Source: Geodermatophilus poikilotrophus | Lineage (GTDB): Bacteria > Actinomycetota > Actinomycetes > Mycobacteriales > Geodermatophilaceae | DNA: 64,000 bases | Assembly (NCBI RefSeq): GCF_900111455.1 | Contig: NZ_FOIE01000004.1 | Span: 1 to 64,000, forward strand | Direction of reading: 5' to 3' | Part shown: piece after piece, positions 1 to 7,953 of the stretch | How the letters are laid out: every line of letters starts with the position of its first letter | Position numbering within the stretch: the stretch's first letter is position 1 | Position numbers and translations under genes: made by a program | Notes under the pieces: generated by a model | What the model saw: only the letters and a program-made list of their open reading frames with translations | Database searches by the model: none | What the model was told of the DNA's origin: nothing

Positions 1-124
1 GTGACACCCGACCGGGTGGGGCTGGGCGTCGGCCGTCCACAGATCTTGGCGACGCCGGCTCGCGGACCGGCTCGCCCGCCTACTGTCCGTCGTCGTCCTG
101 ACCGAGCGTGACGACGGGGGTGCC

Positions 125-778
125 GTGCCGACCAGTGCGCTGGAGGTCGTCGACGGCGAGGTGCGGGAGCTGATCCGCCGGCGTGGGCTGGACCCGTTCA
201 CCGATCCCGGGCCGGTCCGGCTGCTGGTGCGTGACGTGGTGGCCGACTACTCCGAGCGGTCGCTGACCTCGGCGCTGCCGCCGATCGGCGACCCCGACGC
301 GGTGGTCCGCGACGTGCTGGACCGGGTGGCCGGGTTCGGTCCGCTGCAGCGGTGGCTGGACGACCCGGAGGTCGAGGAGATCTGGGTCAACGAGCCGGGC
401 CGGGTGTTCGTGGCCCGGCGGGGGCGCAGTGAGCTGACGACGACGATCCTGGCGCCGGGTGAGCTGGCCGACCTGGTGGAGCGGATGCTGCGCACCTCGG
501 GGCGGCGGATCGACATGTCCACGCCGTTCGTCGACGCGACGATGCCCGATGGGTCGCGGCTGCACGTGGTCATCCCGGACATCACCCGCCGGCACATGGC
601 GGTCAACATCCGCAAGTTCGTGCTGCAGGCGCACTCGCTGGACGAGCTGGTCGCGCTGGGCACGCTCACCCCGCAGGCGGCGCGGTTCCTCGAGGCCGCC
701 GTCGTCTCCGGGCTCAACGTGCTGGTCGCCGGCGGCACCCAGGCCGGCAAGACCACCCTGCTGAACTGTACGAACTGA
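125..778 (+). pseudogene. tadA: TadA/CpaF pilus ATPase, N-terminal fragment (interrupted)
   Basis: This is the N-terminal half of the secretion ATPase that powers Flp/Tad pilus assembly in the cytoplasm. The GTG start at 125 follows a G-rich stretch, and no other in-frame start lies between the stop at 2-4 and this codon. The fragment has the CpaF N-terminal domain and Walker A GGTQAGKTT (residues 203-211). It then reads LLNC, followed by two element-derived codons and a stop at 776-778. Walker B and the rest lie at 12023-12630, more than 11 kb away. Joining the pieces at the shared 10-bp core gives one 413-codon frame of normal CpaF length. As it stands the fragment has no Walker B and should be inactive; excision of the element would restore it. 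Bases 1-124 hold no gene I can support. Confidence 0.9.
759..768 (+). repeat. attL core direct repeat
   Basis: The 10-bp sequence TGCTGAACTG occurs here and again at 12023-12032. Both copies sit at the same codon position of the split tadA reading frame. The flanks diverge immediately on both sides, as expected for the crossover core of a serine integrase. The integrase gene starts 35 bp to the right. Confidence 0.85.
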
Positions 779-803
779 CAGAGGTTGGGCGTAGCGTGGA
801 GGC

Positions 804-2243
804 GTGACCACCTCGCTGACCAGGGCAAACGCTCGCAGCCGTCGCACCGCCCGCACCGCTGACGCCCCCCGCGCCGTCGTCTACTGCCGCATCTCCTCAG
901 ATCCGCGCGGCCTTGCCTTGGGCGTCGAGCGCCAGCGTCAGGACTGCCACGAACTCGCTGGCCGCAACGGCTGGCAGGTGGTTGGCACCTACACCGACAA
1001 CGACATCAGCGCCTACAGCGGCAAGCCCCGGCCGCAGTACGCCGCCCTCATGAGCGCGGTCGAGGCCGGCGAGGTCGATGTGGTGGTCGCGTGGGACCCG
1101 GACCGGCTGCACCGCAGCCCCGCCGAGCTGGAGACGTTCATCGGCGCGGTCGAGGGGGCCGGGGTGGCCGTCCACACCGTGCAGGCGGGGGAGTGGGACC
1201 TGTCCACCGCGAACGGGCGGCTGCACGCCCGCATGCTGGGCGCGGTGGCGCGGCACGAGTCCGAGCACAAGAGCGAGAGGGTGAGGCGGGCCTTGGAGCA
1301 GAACGCCACCGCCGGGCGGTCCCACGGCCGCCGGGCCTACGGGTGGACCCGGGAGTACGCGCCGGAGGGCACCGTGCGCGAGGTCGTCGTGCCCGCCGAG
1401 GCCGCCGTGGTCCGCCGCATCGCTGACGCCCTGCTGTCCGGGGAGTCCCTGCGGGCGGTGACCGCCCACCTCAACGAGGACGGGGTGCCGTCGCCGACCG
1501 GCAAGCCGTGGGCCAAGGGGATGGTGCGGGCGCTGGTGCTGCGAGAGCGGAACGCCGGGCTGCGCGTCCATCGAGGCGAGGCCGTGGGGGACGGCGCGTG
1601 GGAGGCGATCCTGGACCGGGGACGGTGGGAGCAGCTACGGGCCGCCCTGACCGACCCGACGCGGAAGACGGGGACCGGCACGGCCGCCAAGCACCTGCTC
1701 TCGGGCATCGCCCGCTGCGGCGTCTGCGGCGCGACGCTGCGCATGGCCCGCAACCGTGGCGTGGACTCTTACGGCTGCTCAGAGCGGCGCTGCGTGATGC
1801 GCAAGCAGGCTGACCTGGACGACCTGATCAACGGCATCGTGGTGGAGCGGCTGGCCCGGCCGGACGCCGTGGACCTTTTCACCACCGGCGACACCCCGGA
1901 CCAGCGGGCGGCGCTGGCCGAGGCCGAGGAGCTGCGGGGGCGGCTGGACGACGCCGCCGACCAGTACGCGGACGGGGCCATCGACGGCCGCCAGCTCGAG
2001 CGCATCACCGCCCGGTTGCGCCCCCAGCTCGCGGAGGTCGAGAAGCGACTGCGGACCGTGGACAGTGCGCCGCTGCTGGCCGGGCTGGCGGGCAACCCGA
2101 AGGTCCGCGATCTGTGGGAGCGGCTGCCGCTGTCCCGCCGCCGCGCCGTGGTGGCCCTGCTCCTCGACATCCGGCTGCACCGCACCCGCCAGGGGGCGCG
2201 GGACTTCGACCCCGAGTGCGTGGAGAGGACGTGGAAGGCGTGA
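804..2243 (+). CDS. Large serine recombinase (integrase)
   Basis: This site-specific recombinase is expected to integrate and, with a directionality factor, excise the element by serine-mediated double-strand exchange. Its 479 residues fit the large serine recombinase family. The N-terminal resolvase domain contains YCRISS with catalytic Ser near residue 31 and an R-rich active-site region (DPDRLHRSP). A recombinase domain follows, then a zinc ribbon (CGVCG with a later CSERRC pair), and a C-terminal coiled-coil-like stretch rich in Glu, Arg and Leu. The GTG start is preceded by GGAGG at about 5 nt spacing and lies only 35 bp from the attL core, the usual position next to the attachment site. 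Its TGA overlaps the GTG of the next gene. Confidence 0.93.
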   Translation: MTTSLTRANARSRRTARTADAPRAVVYCRISSDPRGLALGVERQRQDCHELAGRNGWQVVGTYTDNDISAYSGKPRPQYAALMSAVEAGEVDVVVAWDPDRLHRSPAELETFIGAVEGAGVAVHTVQAGEWDLSTANGRLHARMLGAVARHESEHKSERVRRALEQNATAGRSHGRRAYGWTREYAPEGTVREVVVPAEAAVVRRIADALLSGESLRAVTAHLNEDGVPSPTGKPWAKGMVRALVLRERNAGLRVHRGEAVGDGAWEAILDRGRWEQLRAALTDPTRKTGTGTAAKHLLSGIARCGVCGATLRMARNRGVDSYGCSERRCVMRKQADLDDLINGIVVERLARPDAVDLFTTGDTPDQRAALAEAEELRGRLDDAADQYADGAIDGRQLERITARLRPQLAEVEKRLRTVDSAPLLAGLAGNPKVRDLWERLPLSRRRAVVALLLDIRLHRTRQGARDFDPECVERTWKA

Positions 2244-2617
2244 GCGACGTGGTCAAGGTGGTGTGCAGCCGAGGCCATCGCAGGGTGCTGATCGGGACCC
2301 TCGGTCACCGCGAGGAGGACCTGCGGCCGTCCATCGGGCCGGAGGACTTCGCGCCCGAGTCCGGCGGGCGGCTGACCGCCGAGGACGTAGAGGCACTGAC
2401 CCTGCACGCGGGCGCGACAGTGGGACCCGGCCGGGGGGCTATGCGCGAGATGCGGCCGGACGGTGGCACGAAGAACCGGTTCAGGTGCCCTGCCTGCCAT
2501 CTGGACGTGGCGGTGTCCTGGGAGACGCTGAACGGCCGGGAAGTCGCACGGAAGTTGCGCGCGGCCGGGTTCACGCACGTGGAGCTGTCATACCTGGCAG
2601 CTAGCCTGTCTAGGTAG
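2240..2617 (+). CDS. Small putative zinc-binding protein, unknown
   Basis: I do not recognise a family. The 125-residue product starts at a GTG overlapping the integrase stop, so translation is probably coupled. An N-terminal VVCSRGH and a later RCPACH give two Cys/His pairs that could form one zinc site, suggesting a nucleic-acid or protein-binding role. Tight coupling to the integrase makes a recombination-directionality or regulatory role possible. That is only a guess from position. Confidence 0.65.
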   Translation: MSDVVKVVCSRGHRRVLIGTLGHREEDLRPSIGPEDFAPESGGRLTAEDVEALTLHAGATVGPGRGAMREMRPDGGTKNRFRCPACHLDVAVSWETLNGREVARKLRAAGFTHVELSYLAASLSR

Positions 2618-2711
2618 CCGCTAGCGCGGTGAGCTCGGCGCAGGGGCAGCACGTCTGCGATCTCAGCTCCTTGGTGGGGAGGCGATCTCGCCTGCCCTGG
2701 GAGTACCCCCC

Positions 2712-2924
2712 GTGTCCTGGACACATCACCGCGCCCGTGTCGCCGCGCTGTCTCGTGACCGAGCCTCCGATGACCCCGAGCTGCTGGACGCCCGGCGCAG
2801 GCTGCGCGCCGAGCGCCTCGCCAAGGCCATCCGGGAGACCGTCGATGCCGCTCCGCCTCTGACCGACCCCCAGCGCCGAGAGCTGGCCGCACTGCTGCAC
2901 GACCCTGCCGGGGGCACCCGGTGA
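2712..2924 (+). CDS. Small helical hypothetical protein
   Basis: This is a 70-residue protein starting at GTG 2712. It is predominantly charged and helical (ARRRLRAERLAKAIRE, then PPLTDPQRRELAALL). Similar short proteins are common in actinobacterial plasmids and integrative elements, but I know no defined role. Its stop overlaps the GTG of the next gene at 2921, which supports it being real and cotranscribed. The 94 bp between 2617 and 2712 hold no evident gene. Confidence 0.6.
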   Translation: MSWTHHRARVAALSRDRASDDPELLDARRRLRAERLAKAIRETVDAAPPLTDPQRRELAALLHDPAGGTR

Positions 2925-3181
2925 GCGGCCGCACGAGTCAGCTGCCCTCGACCGTGGGCCTATCCGCCGCCGAGCGCCTCGTGCTCGGTCACCTGCGGGA
3001 CGTGGGGCGCGCCCGCAGCGGCGCGCGGCTGGACCTGGCCCGGGTGGCCGCGTGCGTGTGTCTACCCCGAGAAGACGTCGACGCCGCCGTCAACGGCCTG
3101 CTCGCTCGCCAACTTCTGCACCAGCACGCGGACGGCCGCGTCGTCGTCCTGCGCCAGCCGGGCGGGGGTGAGCAGACGTGA
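2921..3181 (+). CDS. Small winged-helix-like hypothetical protein
   Basis: The product is 86 residues from a GTG overlapping the previous stop. The sequence AAERLVLGHLRDVGRAR, then LARVAACVCLPREDVDAAVNGLLARQLL and VVVL, reads like a winged-helix fold (helix, turn, recognition helix, wing) of MarR-like small DNA-binding proteins. That points to a regulator of the element, but fold and role are inference. The last bases overlap the GTG of the next gene at 3178. Confidence 0.6.
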   Translation: MSGRTSQLPSTVGLSAAERLVLGHLRDVGRARSGARLDLARVAACVCLPREDVDAAVNGLLARQLLHQHADGRVVVLRQPGGGEQT

Positions 3182-3528
3182 CCTGGAACGGCGCGGCCCG
3201 GCCTCCGCTCTCGACGGAAGACCGGGCCGATACCAGGGAGACCGCCGCCGCCAAGCTGACCGCCTCGACGTCCGACGATACGGCCGGGGCTGACAGTTCC
3301 GGGCGGCTGGCCGCGCTCGTCGCCTACGTCATCGACGGCCGTGACCGCCTGCCGCTCGACCGACTGTGCTCGGCCGCCTACGACGGCCGCGCGGCGGTCG
3401 AGGACGGAGCCGACCGGGTGGCCGTCATCGCGGCGCTGACCGCAGCAGCGGAGGCCGCCGGGGTGCCACGGCGCGTGGCCGAGGCCGTCCTCCGGCAAAC
3501 CCTGCGGGACCGAGGCGCGGAGCGGTGA
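3178..3528 (+). CDS. Hypothetical protein
   Basis: A 116-residue product starts at GTG 3178, overlapping the upstream stop. The N-terminal 45 residues are polar and probably disordered (Thr, Asp and Ala rich). The C-terminal part is helical (RLAALVAYVIDGRDRLPL and VAVIAALTAAAEAAGVPRR). No catalytic or metal-binding pattern is visible and I cannot assign a family. It overlaps the GTG at 3525 of the next gene, completing a chain of four 4-bp overlaps that marks this as one operon. Confidence 0.55.
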   Translation: MTWNGAARPPLSTEDRADTRETAAAKLTASTSDDTAGADSSGRLAALVAYVIDGRDRLPLDRLCSAAYDGRAAVEDGADRVAVIAALTAAAEAAGVPRRVAEAVLRQTLRDRGAER

Positions 3529-4625
3529 CCGGCCGCGAGCGGGCGCTGGGCGGGACGTACGTCGACCTGATCCGCGACGGCGCTGACGTGGCCGACGACT
3601 ACGGGGCCGAGTACGACCGGCGCGTCTGGAAGGCCCTCAACAGCACCGCCATCAGCGCCATGCAGGCCGGGTACGACTTCGCCCGGTGGACCAGCTTCCT
3701 CGATGAGGCCGCCAGCAGCCTCGGTCGACAAGCGCGGCGGGCCGGTGGCCGCAAGGAGCGCAGCACCCGCGCCTACCGCCAGCTCCTCGGCAAGGTCTGG
3801 GACAACGCCGAGAAGTTCGTGAAGGCGCACCCGCTGCCCACCGACGCCGAGGTGGCCGTCCGCATCGCCGGCGTCCGCGAGTTCGTGGCCGACGCCGATG
3901 TCGACATCGCGGCCAGCCAGCGGGCCGTCCTCGCCGCCGCCTGCGACCTGGCCGAGCAGCACGGCACGACCCGCCCGGCGCTCCCGCTCCACGAGCTTGT
4001 GGCCCGCACCGGCCTGACGCAGAAGGCCGTGCGCCACGCGCTCGCGAAGTCGGATGGGGAGGGGCTGCTGACCCGCGAGCGCGCCGGGGACGTCCGACGG
4101 CGGCGAGCCGCCCTGTACCGCCTGCCGTCGCCCGCCACGCTCGCAGGGGCACGTACACCCCCGAAGACAGGGCTATGTGCCCCTCGCGCACAGAGCTATG
4201 TGCCCCTGAATCGGCGTGACACGAGCGTGACAGCGAGCGTGACAGACGCCGACGCCGCCGACCGGAAGCGCCAGCAGGACCGCGAGCGGCAGCGCCGACA
4301 CCGGCTGCACGGCCGGGGCGATCACAGCCTGTGCACCCACCCGGCAAACCCCATGCTCGCCGCCAGCGGTCTGCCCGTGCACGTCCCGCACCAGCGGGCC
4401 ACCACCAGCGCCACCCCCACCACCGAGGAGAACGACACCGTGAACCTGACCGATCTGGCCCGCGCCAACGCCGAGATCAACCGCCTGAAGGACGAGATCC
4501 GCGAGGACCTGCGCGCCGAGCTGCTGGCCGAGCTGGGGCTGGCTGACCGCCACACCGCGCCCGTCCGGCACCTGCGGCCCGTGGACGACCGCGCCACCTC
4601 GCCCTCGATGGAGACCGCGCGATGA
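3525..4625 (+). CDS. HTH-containing protein, possible replication or regulatory protein
   Basis: This 366-residue protein is the largest in the left arm. Residues 1-110 are helical and charged. Around residues 150-190 there is a clear helix-turn-helix (LHELVARTGLTQKAVRHAL) followed by LLTRERAG, resembling a winged helix. The middle is basic and Gln/Arg rich, with a possible metal-site stretch (HSLCTHPANP). The C-terminus is acidic and helical (ANAEINRLKDEIREDLRAEL). Genes of this size and position in actinobacterial integrative elements often encode replication or copy-control proteins, but no primase or Rep motif is visible. The first 56 codons of the open frame upstream of GTG 3525 overlap the previous gene and are excluded. 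Confidence 0.6.
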   Translation: MTGRERALGGTYVDLIRDGADVADDYGAEYDRRVWKALNSTAISAMQAGYDFARWTSFLDEAASSLGRQARRAGGRKERSTRAYRQLLGKVWDNAEKFVKAHPLPTDAEVAVRIAGVREFVADADVDIAASQRAVLAAACDLAEQHGTTRPALPLHELVARTGLTQKAVRHALAKSDGEGLLTRERAGDVRRRRAALYRLPSPATLAGARTPPKTGLCAPRAQSYVPLNRRDTSVTASVTDADAADRKRQQDRERQRRHRLHGRGDHSLCTHPANPMLAASGLPVHVPHQRATTSATPTTEENDTVNLTDLARANAEINRLKDEIREDLRAELLAELGLADRHTAPVRHLRPVDDRATSPSMETAR

Positions 4626-4990
4626 CCACCGGCGGCGCTGGAACTGGACGCCTGGAGAAACCCGGTAGGGAGCCGGCGATGACGTCCACCCCCGGCGTCC
4701 CCTCCCGCGTGCCTCCCCGCGCCGACCTAGGCGAACGCCCCAAGTGGCCCGCTGTCGTCAGACGTCGGGGCGCTTGGGCCGCTCACACCAGAGACACCGC
4801 GATGGGCCGACGTCGGGGACGACGTGGTAGCGGCTCCGCACACGCCCACGCGGCCCAGGGCCGCGCGCCCACGGGACCCCCGCGCTCTGCTCTGCCAACC
4901 CCGCAGGACCAGCGCCAGCCCGCTCCAGCCCCGCACTCCCGCAGCAGCGCGGGCACAGGCACGCACACACAAGGGCAGGCAGACACGTGA
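4622..4990 (+). CDS. Low-complexity Pro/Arg-rich hypothetical protein (doubtful)
   Basis: The open frame starts ATGA-style at 4622 and ends overlapping the GTG at 4987, which fits the operon pattern. However, the 122-residue product is almost entirely Pro, Arg, Ala, Gly and Ser with no hydrophobic core. It could be a disordered basic protein or non-coding spacer between two real genes. Confidence 0.3.
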   Translation: MTTGGAGTGRLEKPGREPAMTSTPGVPSRVPPRADLGERPKWPAVVRRRGAWAAHTRDTAMGRRRGRRGSGSAHAHAAQGRAPTGPPRSALPTPQDQRQPAPAPHSRSSAGTGTHTQGQADT

Positions 4991-5463
4991 GCAAAAACCC
5001 ACCGTCGAGCAAACGACGCAGCGCCAGCGCGATGCAGACACGAACCGAACGCGGCCTCGGATACGAGCACGTACGCAACCGGAAGCGGCTGATCGCTCGG
5101 CACATCGACGGAACGCCGTGCCCGTGTCTGGCCGAAGACGCATGCGGACCGTCGTGTCTGTGCCGACGCGCAGGCCACGCGCTTCCGATGTACCGCGACG
5201 CCGCGCTGAACGCTGACGGACTTCCACTCGAAGCCGACCACACACTCGCACGCTCGCAGGGAGGCATGCGTGCGGACCGCCTACTGCTGGCCACGTGCAA
5301 CAGGTCCCGAGGTGACGGCACCCGCTACGGCCGCACAGGCGAGGTCAGCCACGAAGACCGCGCACGCCGAGGCAACGGCACCGACGGCCCCTGGTCCCTG
5401 AACGAGTCCCTGGGCATCCCCGCGCCGCCCTGGTGGACCCGCGACTGGCTCGGGCCGCAGTGA
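4987..5463 (+). CDS. HNH endonuclease
   Basis: This 158-residue protein has an HNH nuclease core in its second half. EADHTLARSQGG supplies the first catalytic His, and a following LLLATCNRSRGDG supplies the Asn and the conserved RGDG of phage-type HNH enzymes. Cys pairs (PCPCLAEDACGPSCLC) around residues 45-60 suggest a structural zinc. In phages such HNH genes sit beside terminase small subunits and help DNA packaging. No terminase is recognisable here, so it may be a homing or mobility nuclease, or a relic of phage ancestry. GTG 4987 is chosen because it starts the conserved Lys-rich N-terminus. Confidence 0.75.
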   Translation: MSKNPPSSKRRSASAMQTRTERGLGYEHVRNRKRLIARHIDGTPCPCLAEDACGPSCLCRRAGHALPMYRDAALNADGLPLEADHTLARSQGGMRADRLLLATCNRSRGDGTRYGRTGEVSHEDRARRGNGTDGPWSLNESLGIPAPPWWTRDWLGPQ

Positions 5464-5654
5464 CCGCGCACACCAGCGCCGCAGGCAGCCCCCCCGAAAA
5501 TTGGGATCGGGGTGGGTCGGCACTCCCGCCGCTGAGTCCCTCATTACCCCCCAGTCGTCCGGAGGGACGAATCGAGGCCCCCGATGACCGGCTGTGACCT
5601 TCGGGCCGGCTCGGGCTGCGACGGCGGGCTGTCGGTGCGTCCTGGGGTGACCCG
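5464..5654 (+). other. Intergenic region after HNH gene with C7/G4 box
   Basis: This is a non-coding gap inside the otherwise overlapping left-arm operon. It contains a run of seven C, then GAAAATT, then GGGATCGGGG, which could pair as CCCCGA/TCGGGG. It is the most AT-rich spot in the left arm. It could be a terminator, or a DNA-processing site linked to the HNH enzyme. No gene is seen. Confidence 0.35.
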
Positions 5655-6119
5655 GTGACGCTGACCGACCCGGACCGCCGATGGCCCACCGTGGCCGCCG
5701 CCGACACCTACGCGGTGACCATGCCCGGCGCGGTCCTGCTGTCGTCCCGCCAGTCGATCCTCGACGTCCTGCGGGCCTTGCAGGCAGTCGAGCGACGCAT
5801 GCGCGGCCAGGGTCAGGCGGTGCCGCCCCGGGTGCTCCGCCTGATGGTGGACCTCGAGCGCGCCTTAGCGGACCACCAGGCCGCCGCGAGTGCCGCGACC
5901 GGTACTGCGGCACTACCGGAGGCGGACCCCTCGCCATCGTGGGAGGCGGCGGAGCGGGTGGATGTTGAGACGGCCGCGCGTCTGCTGGGGGTCAGCGTCC
6001 GCATGGTGCGGAAGCTGGCCGCCGCCGGACGGCTCGCCGCACAGAAGCGGGGCGGGTCCTGGGAGTTGGACCGGGCCGATGTGGAGCGCGCGGCCCGCGA
6101 GAGGAGCACCGCAGCATGA
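5655..6119 (+). CDS. Excisionase-like HTH protein
   Basis: This is a 154-residue protein with an N-terminal helical region and a C-terminal MerR/Xis-type winged HTH (about residues 102-148). The HTH reads VDVETAARLLGVSVRMVRKL, then GRLAAQKRGGSWELDRADV, the standard HTH_17 layout in which the wing carries the RxxG..W signature. Such proteins act as excisionases or repressors. In this element it is the best candidate directionality factor, although serine integrases more often use unrelated small proteins. The GTG start at 5655 lies in a G-rich context and the stop overlaps the next ATG. Confidence 0.75.
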   Translation: MTLTDPDRRWPTVAAADTYAVTMPGAVLLSSRQSILDVLRALQAVERRMRGQGQAVPPRVLRLMVDLERALADHQAAASAATGTAALPEADPSPSWEAAERVDVETAARLLGVSVRMVRKLAAAGRLAAQKRGGSWELDRADVERAARERSTAA

Positions 6120-6391
6120 GGACGATCCCCACGGTCGACGAAGCCGCTGCCCTGGCGCGGCCCCAGGACGACATTGACAGCCCCGAGCTGCGGGCACAGC
6201 GGGCTATCGAGCCGTTGTTCGTGGATGCGCACCGCCGCGCCGGGCTACACCTGCGGACCCCGCAGGACGTAGCCGCCGACCTGGCCGCTGCCCGCCAGCG
6301 GTCTGAGGAGGCTGAACGGCGCGCCGCCGAGCGCGACATCGACCTGCGGCTGGCCTACGCCCGTGCAATCGCGAGTGGGGCCGTCCGGTGA
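6116..6391 (+). CDS. Hypothetical protein
   Basis: A 91-residue, highly helical and charged product begins with ATG 6116, overlapping the upstream stop. The C-terminal half (AADLAAARQRSEEAERRAAERD) looks like a coiled coil. No known family is recognised. Both ends overlap neighbouring genes by 4 bp, so it is almost certainly translated. Confidence 0.6.
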   Translation: MRTIPTVDEAAALARPQDDIDSPELRAQRAIEPLFVDAHRRAGLHLRTPQDVAADLAAARQRSEEAERRAAERDIDLRLAYARAIASGAVR

Positions 6392-7068
6392 CCGGCCGCA
6401 TCGCCCGCCCCGCACCCACGGCGGCAGCCACGCGGCTGGCCTCCGCGCTGGGCATCAGCCTCGCCGGCGTCGCGGGCAGCGGCCCCGGCTGTCAGATCAC
6501 CGAGGACGACGTGCGTGCGGTAGCCGCGCGGCGGGACTACCGGGCGGGCACGTCCCACCTGGCTGGGGTGCCCACCGAGTCCCGGTCGCTGACCACCGGG
6601 GGCCGTCTGGCCGTCGACCCCGCCGTCGTCTCCGCGAACACGCGGGTGGGTGTCTCTGACCCGGACGTGCGGACGCTGGCCAACACGCGTGGTGTCTTCC
6701 TGTCCCGGGTGAAGGGCACCGGCACCGGCGGTGCGATCACCCCGTCCGACGTGCTGACCGCCGCCGCCGTGCAGGACCACCAGCGTGCCGTCGCGCACCG
6801 GGCGGCCTTCCCCGCACCGAAGCCCGAGCCGGCCTGGGAGCCGCCGCCGTTCACCGCGTCCGGCATCGACCCGAAGGCGCTGCTGGACGTGCCCGCGCCG
6901 GTGCGCCCGGCGATGGCCGCCGCCGAGACCACGGCTGCGGCCTATGCCCTGCGGGAGAGGTACGCGGGCATGACCGACGACGAGGCGCGCGGCGCGCTGG
7001 CCCGGGACCGGGCGGTGTCCTGCGACCACGGCGGCATCGGCCCCACCCGCCGCAACGTCTGGGGCTGA
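6388..7068 (+). CDS. Protein with two E3-binding (PSBD)-like domains
   Basis: This 226-residue protein contains two copies of a motif that matches the peripheral subunit-binding domain of 2-oxo acid dehydrogenase E2 proteins. Residues 15-46 read RLASALGISLAGVAGSGPG then QITEDDV, and residues 94-127 read VRTLANTRGVFLSRVKGTGT then AITPSDV. No lipoyl or acyltransferase domain is present, so it is not an E2 enzyme. The same small fold underlies the DNA-binding tail of Lsr2, so DNA or protein tethering is plausible. The C-terminus (residues 190-226) is helical and then polar. It ends the left-arm operon; the base composition changes about 100 bp downstream. Confidence 0.65.
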   Translation: MTGRIARPAPTAAATRLASALGISLAGVAGSGPGCQITEDDVRAVAARRDYRAGTSHLAGVPTESRSLTTGGRLAVDPAVVSANTRVGVSDPDVRTLANTRGVFLSRVKGTGTGGAITPSDVLTAAAVQDHQRAVAHRAAFPAPKPEPAWEPPPFTASGIDPKALLDVPAPVRPAMAAAETTAAAYALRERYAGMTDDEARGALARDRAVSCDHGGIGPTRRNVWG

Positions 7069-7248
7069 CCGCGCGGGACACCGCCGCCCGATGACTCGCG
7101 GCGACCGGGTCACCTCATAGTCCTCGTGCCCGGCCGCCGCGACCCCACGCCCCGCTAGACACAGATGTGCACTTGCCTCTGTGGTTCAACTACGCACCCC
7201 GCCGCCGCCTGGGTCTCACAGCAGTTGTGCGGGAACCGATGCCGTGAA

Positions 7249-7935
7249 CTAGCGGAGTCGCCTCTGCCAATCCCATACGTGGAAGTCGAGAATCGCCGAG
7301 GACACGCCCAACTCCGTCGCTGCAAGCTCCAACAAGCGTCCGGCCGCTGCAGTCTCCAATAGGCGGCTTGGCACTCCAGTGGCATCTGATACAAACCTGG
7401 CGATCAGGCGATCCGGCTTCACACCTGGGACCCCAGCCAGAATCAGTAAGTAGTGCCAGGTCGCCCCCGTGCCACGGCCAACCACCGCAGACCAGCCTGC
7501 ATGTAACTCGGCTAGCTTGGCTGGATCCTCGGCAGCGACCCGTACCTCGGCGGTGCTGGCGGCACCCAGCTCAACCAGGACGCTGGCCGCCCGCTCGATG
7601 ACCTCGGCTTTGAAGGGGGCCCCCGGCCGCGGAGGCGTCCTGTTGCGGGTGCCGATCTGCTTCATCCACCCCTCTGTGCCCAAGTCCCTGAAGCTTGCCA
7701 GCAGTTCCACGGCTCCGTCCGTGTCAGCGTTGCCGCCCGAGGTCGCGCGGTACGCGCGGTAGCGGCCGACGACGGCTTCAACGACCGAGTGCGAGATCCC
7801 GGGGGACTGAACCGCTTCGATGACGCAGAGGGCCAAGCTGTCCGGGTACGTCGGCGGGGTGGCCAGCTGCCGCAGGTCCCCCAGCAGGGGACGGCATCGA
7901 GCGACGAGTGCGGCGACCGCGTCATCGGCCTTCAT
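7249..7935 (-). CDS. HhH-GPD-like protein in RM cassette, unknown
   Basis: This is a 228-residue protein encoded directly downstream of, and on the same strand as, the putative restriction endonuclease, with an 18-bp gap, so the two are probably one operon. The C-terminal half reads LHAGWSAVVGRGTG, then YLLILAGVPGVKPDRLIARF. That resembles the helix-hairpin-helix and following helix of HhH-GPD DNA glycosylase-type proteins, where the Asp in KPDR would match the catalytic Asp. I do not see a 4Fe-4S cluster motif. Possibilities are mismatch repair at deaminated methylated sites or an accessory nuclease. Family assignment is tentative. Confidence 0.6.
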   Translation of the reverse strand: MKADDAVAALVARCRPLLGDLRQLATPPTYPDSLALCVIEAVQSPGISHSVVEAVVGRYRAYRATSGGNADTDGAVELLASFRDLGTEGWMKQIGTRNRTPPRPGAPFKAEVIERAASVLVELGAASTAEVRVAAEDPAKLAELHAGWSAVVGRGTGATWHYLLILAGVPGVKPDRLIARFVSDATGVPSRLLETAAAGRLLELAATELGVSSAILDFHVWDWQRRLR

Positions 7936-7953
7936 GCTGCGCAGCCTTCCAGG

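Noticed and set aside
4477..5251. Several minus frames of 80-190 residues opposite the left operon
   Set aside because: Arg/Ala-rich shadows with no RBS; the + genes overlap each other in operon style.
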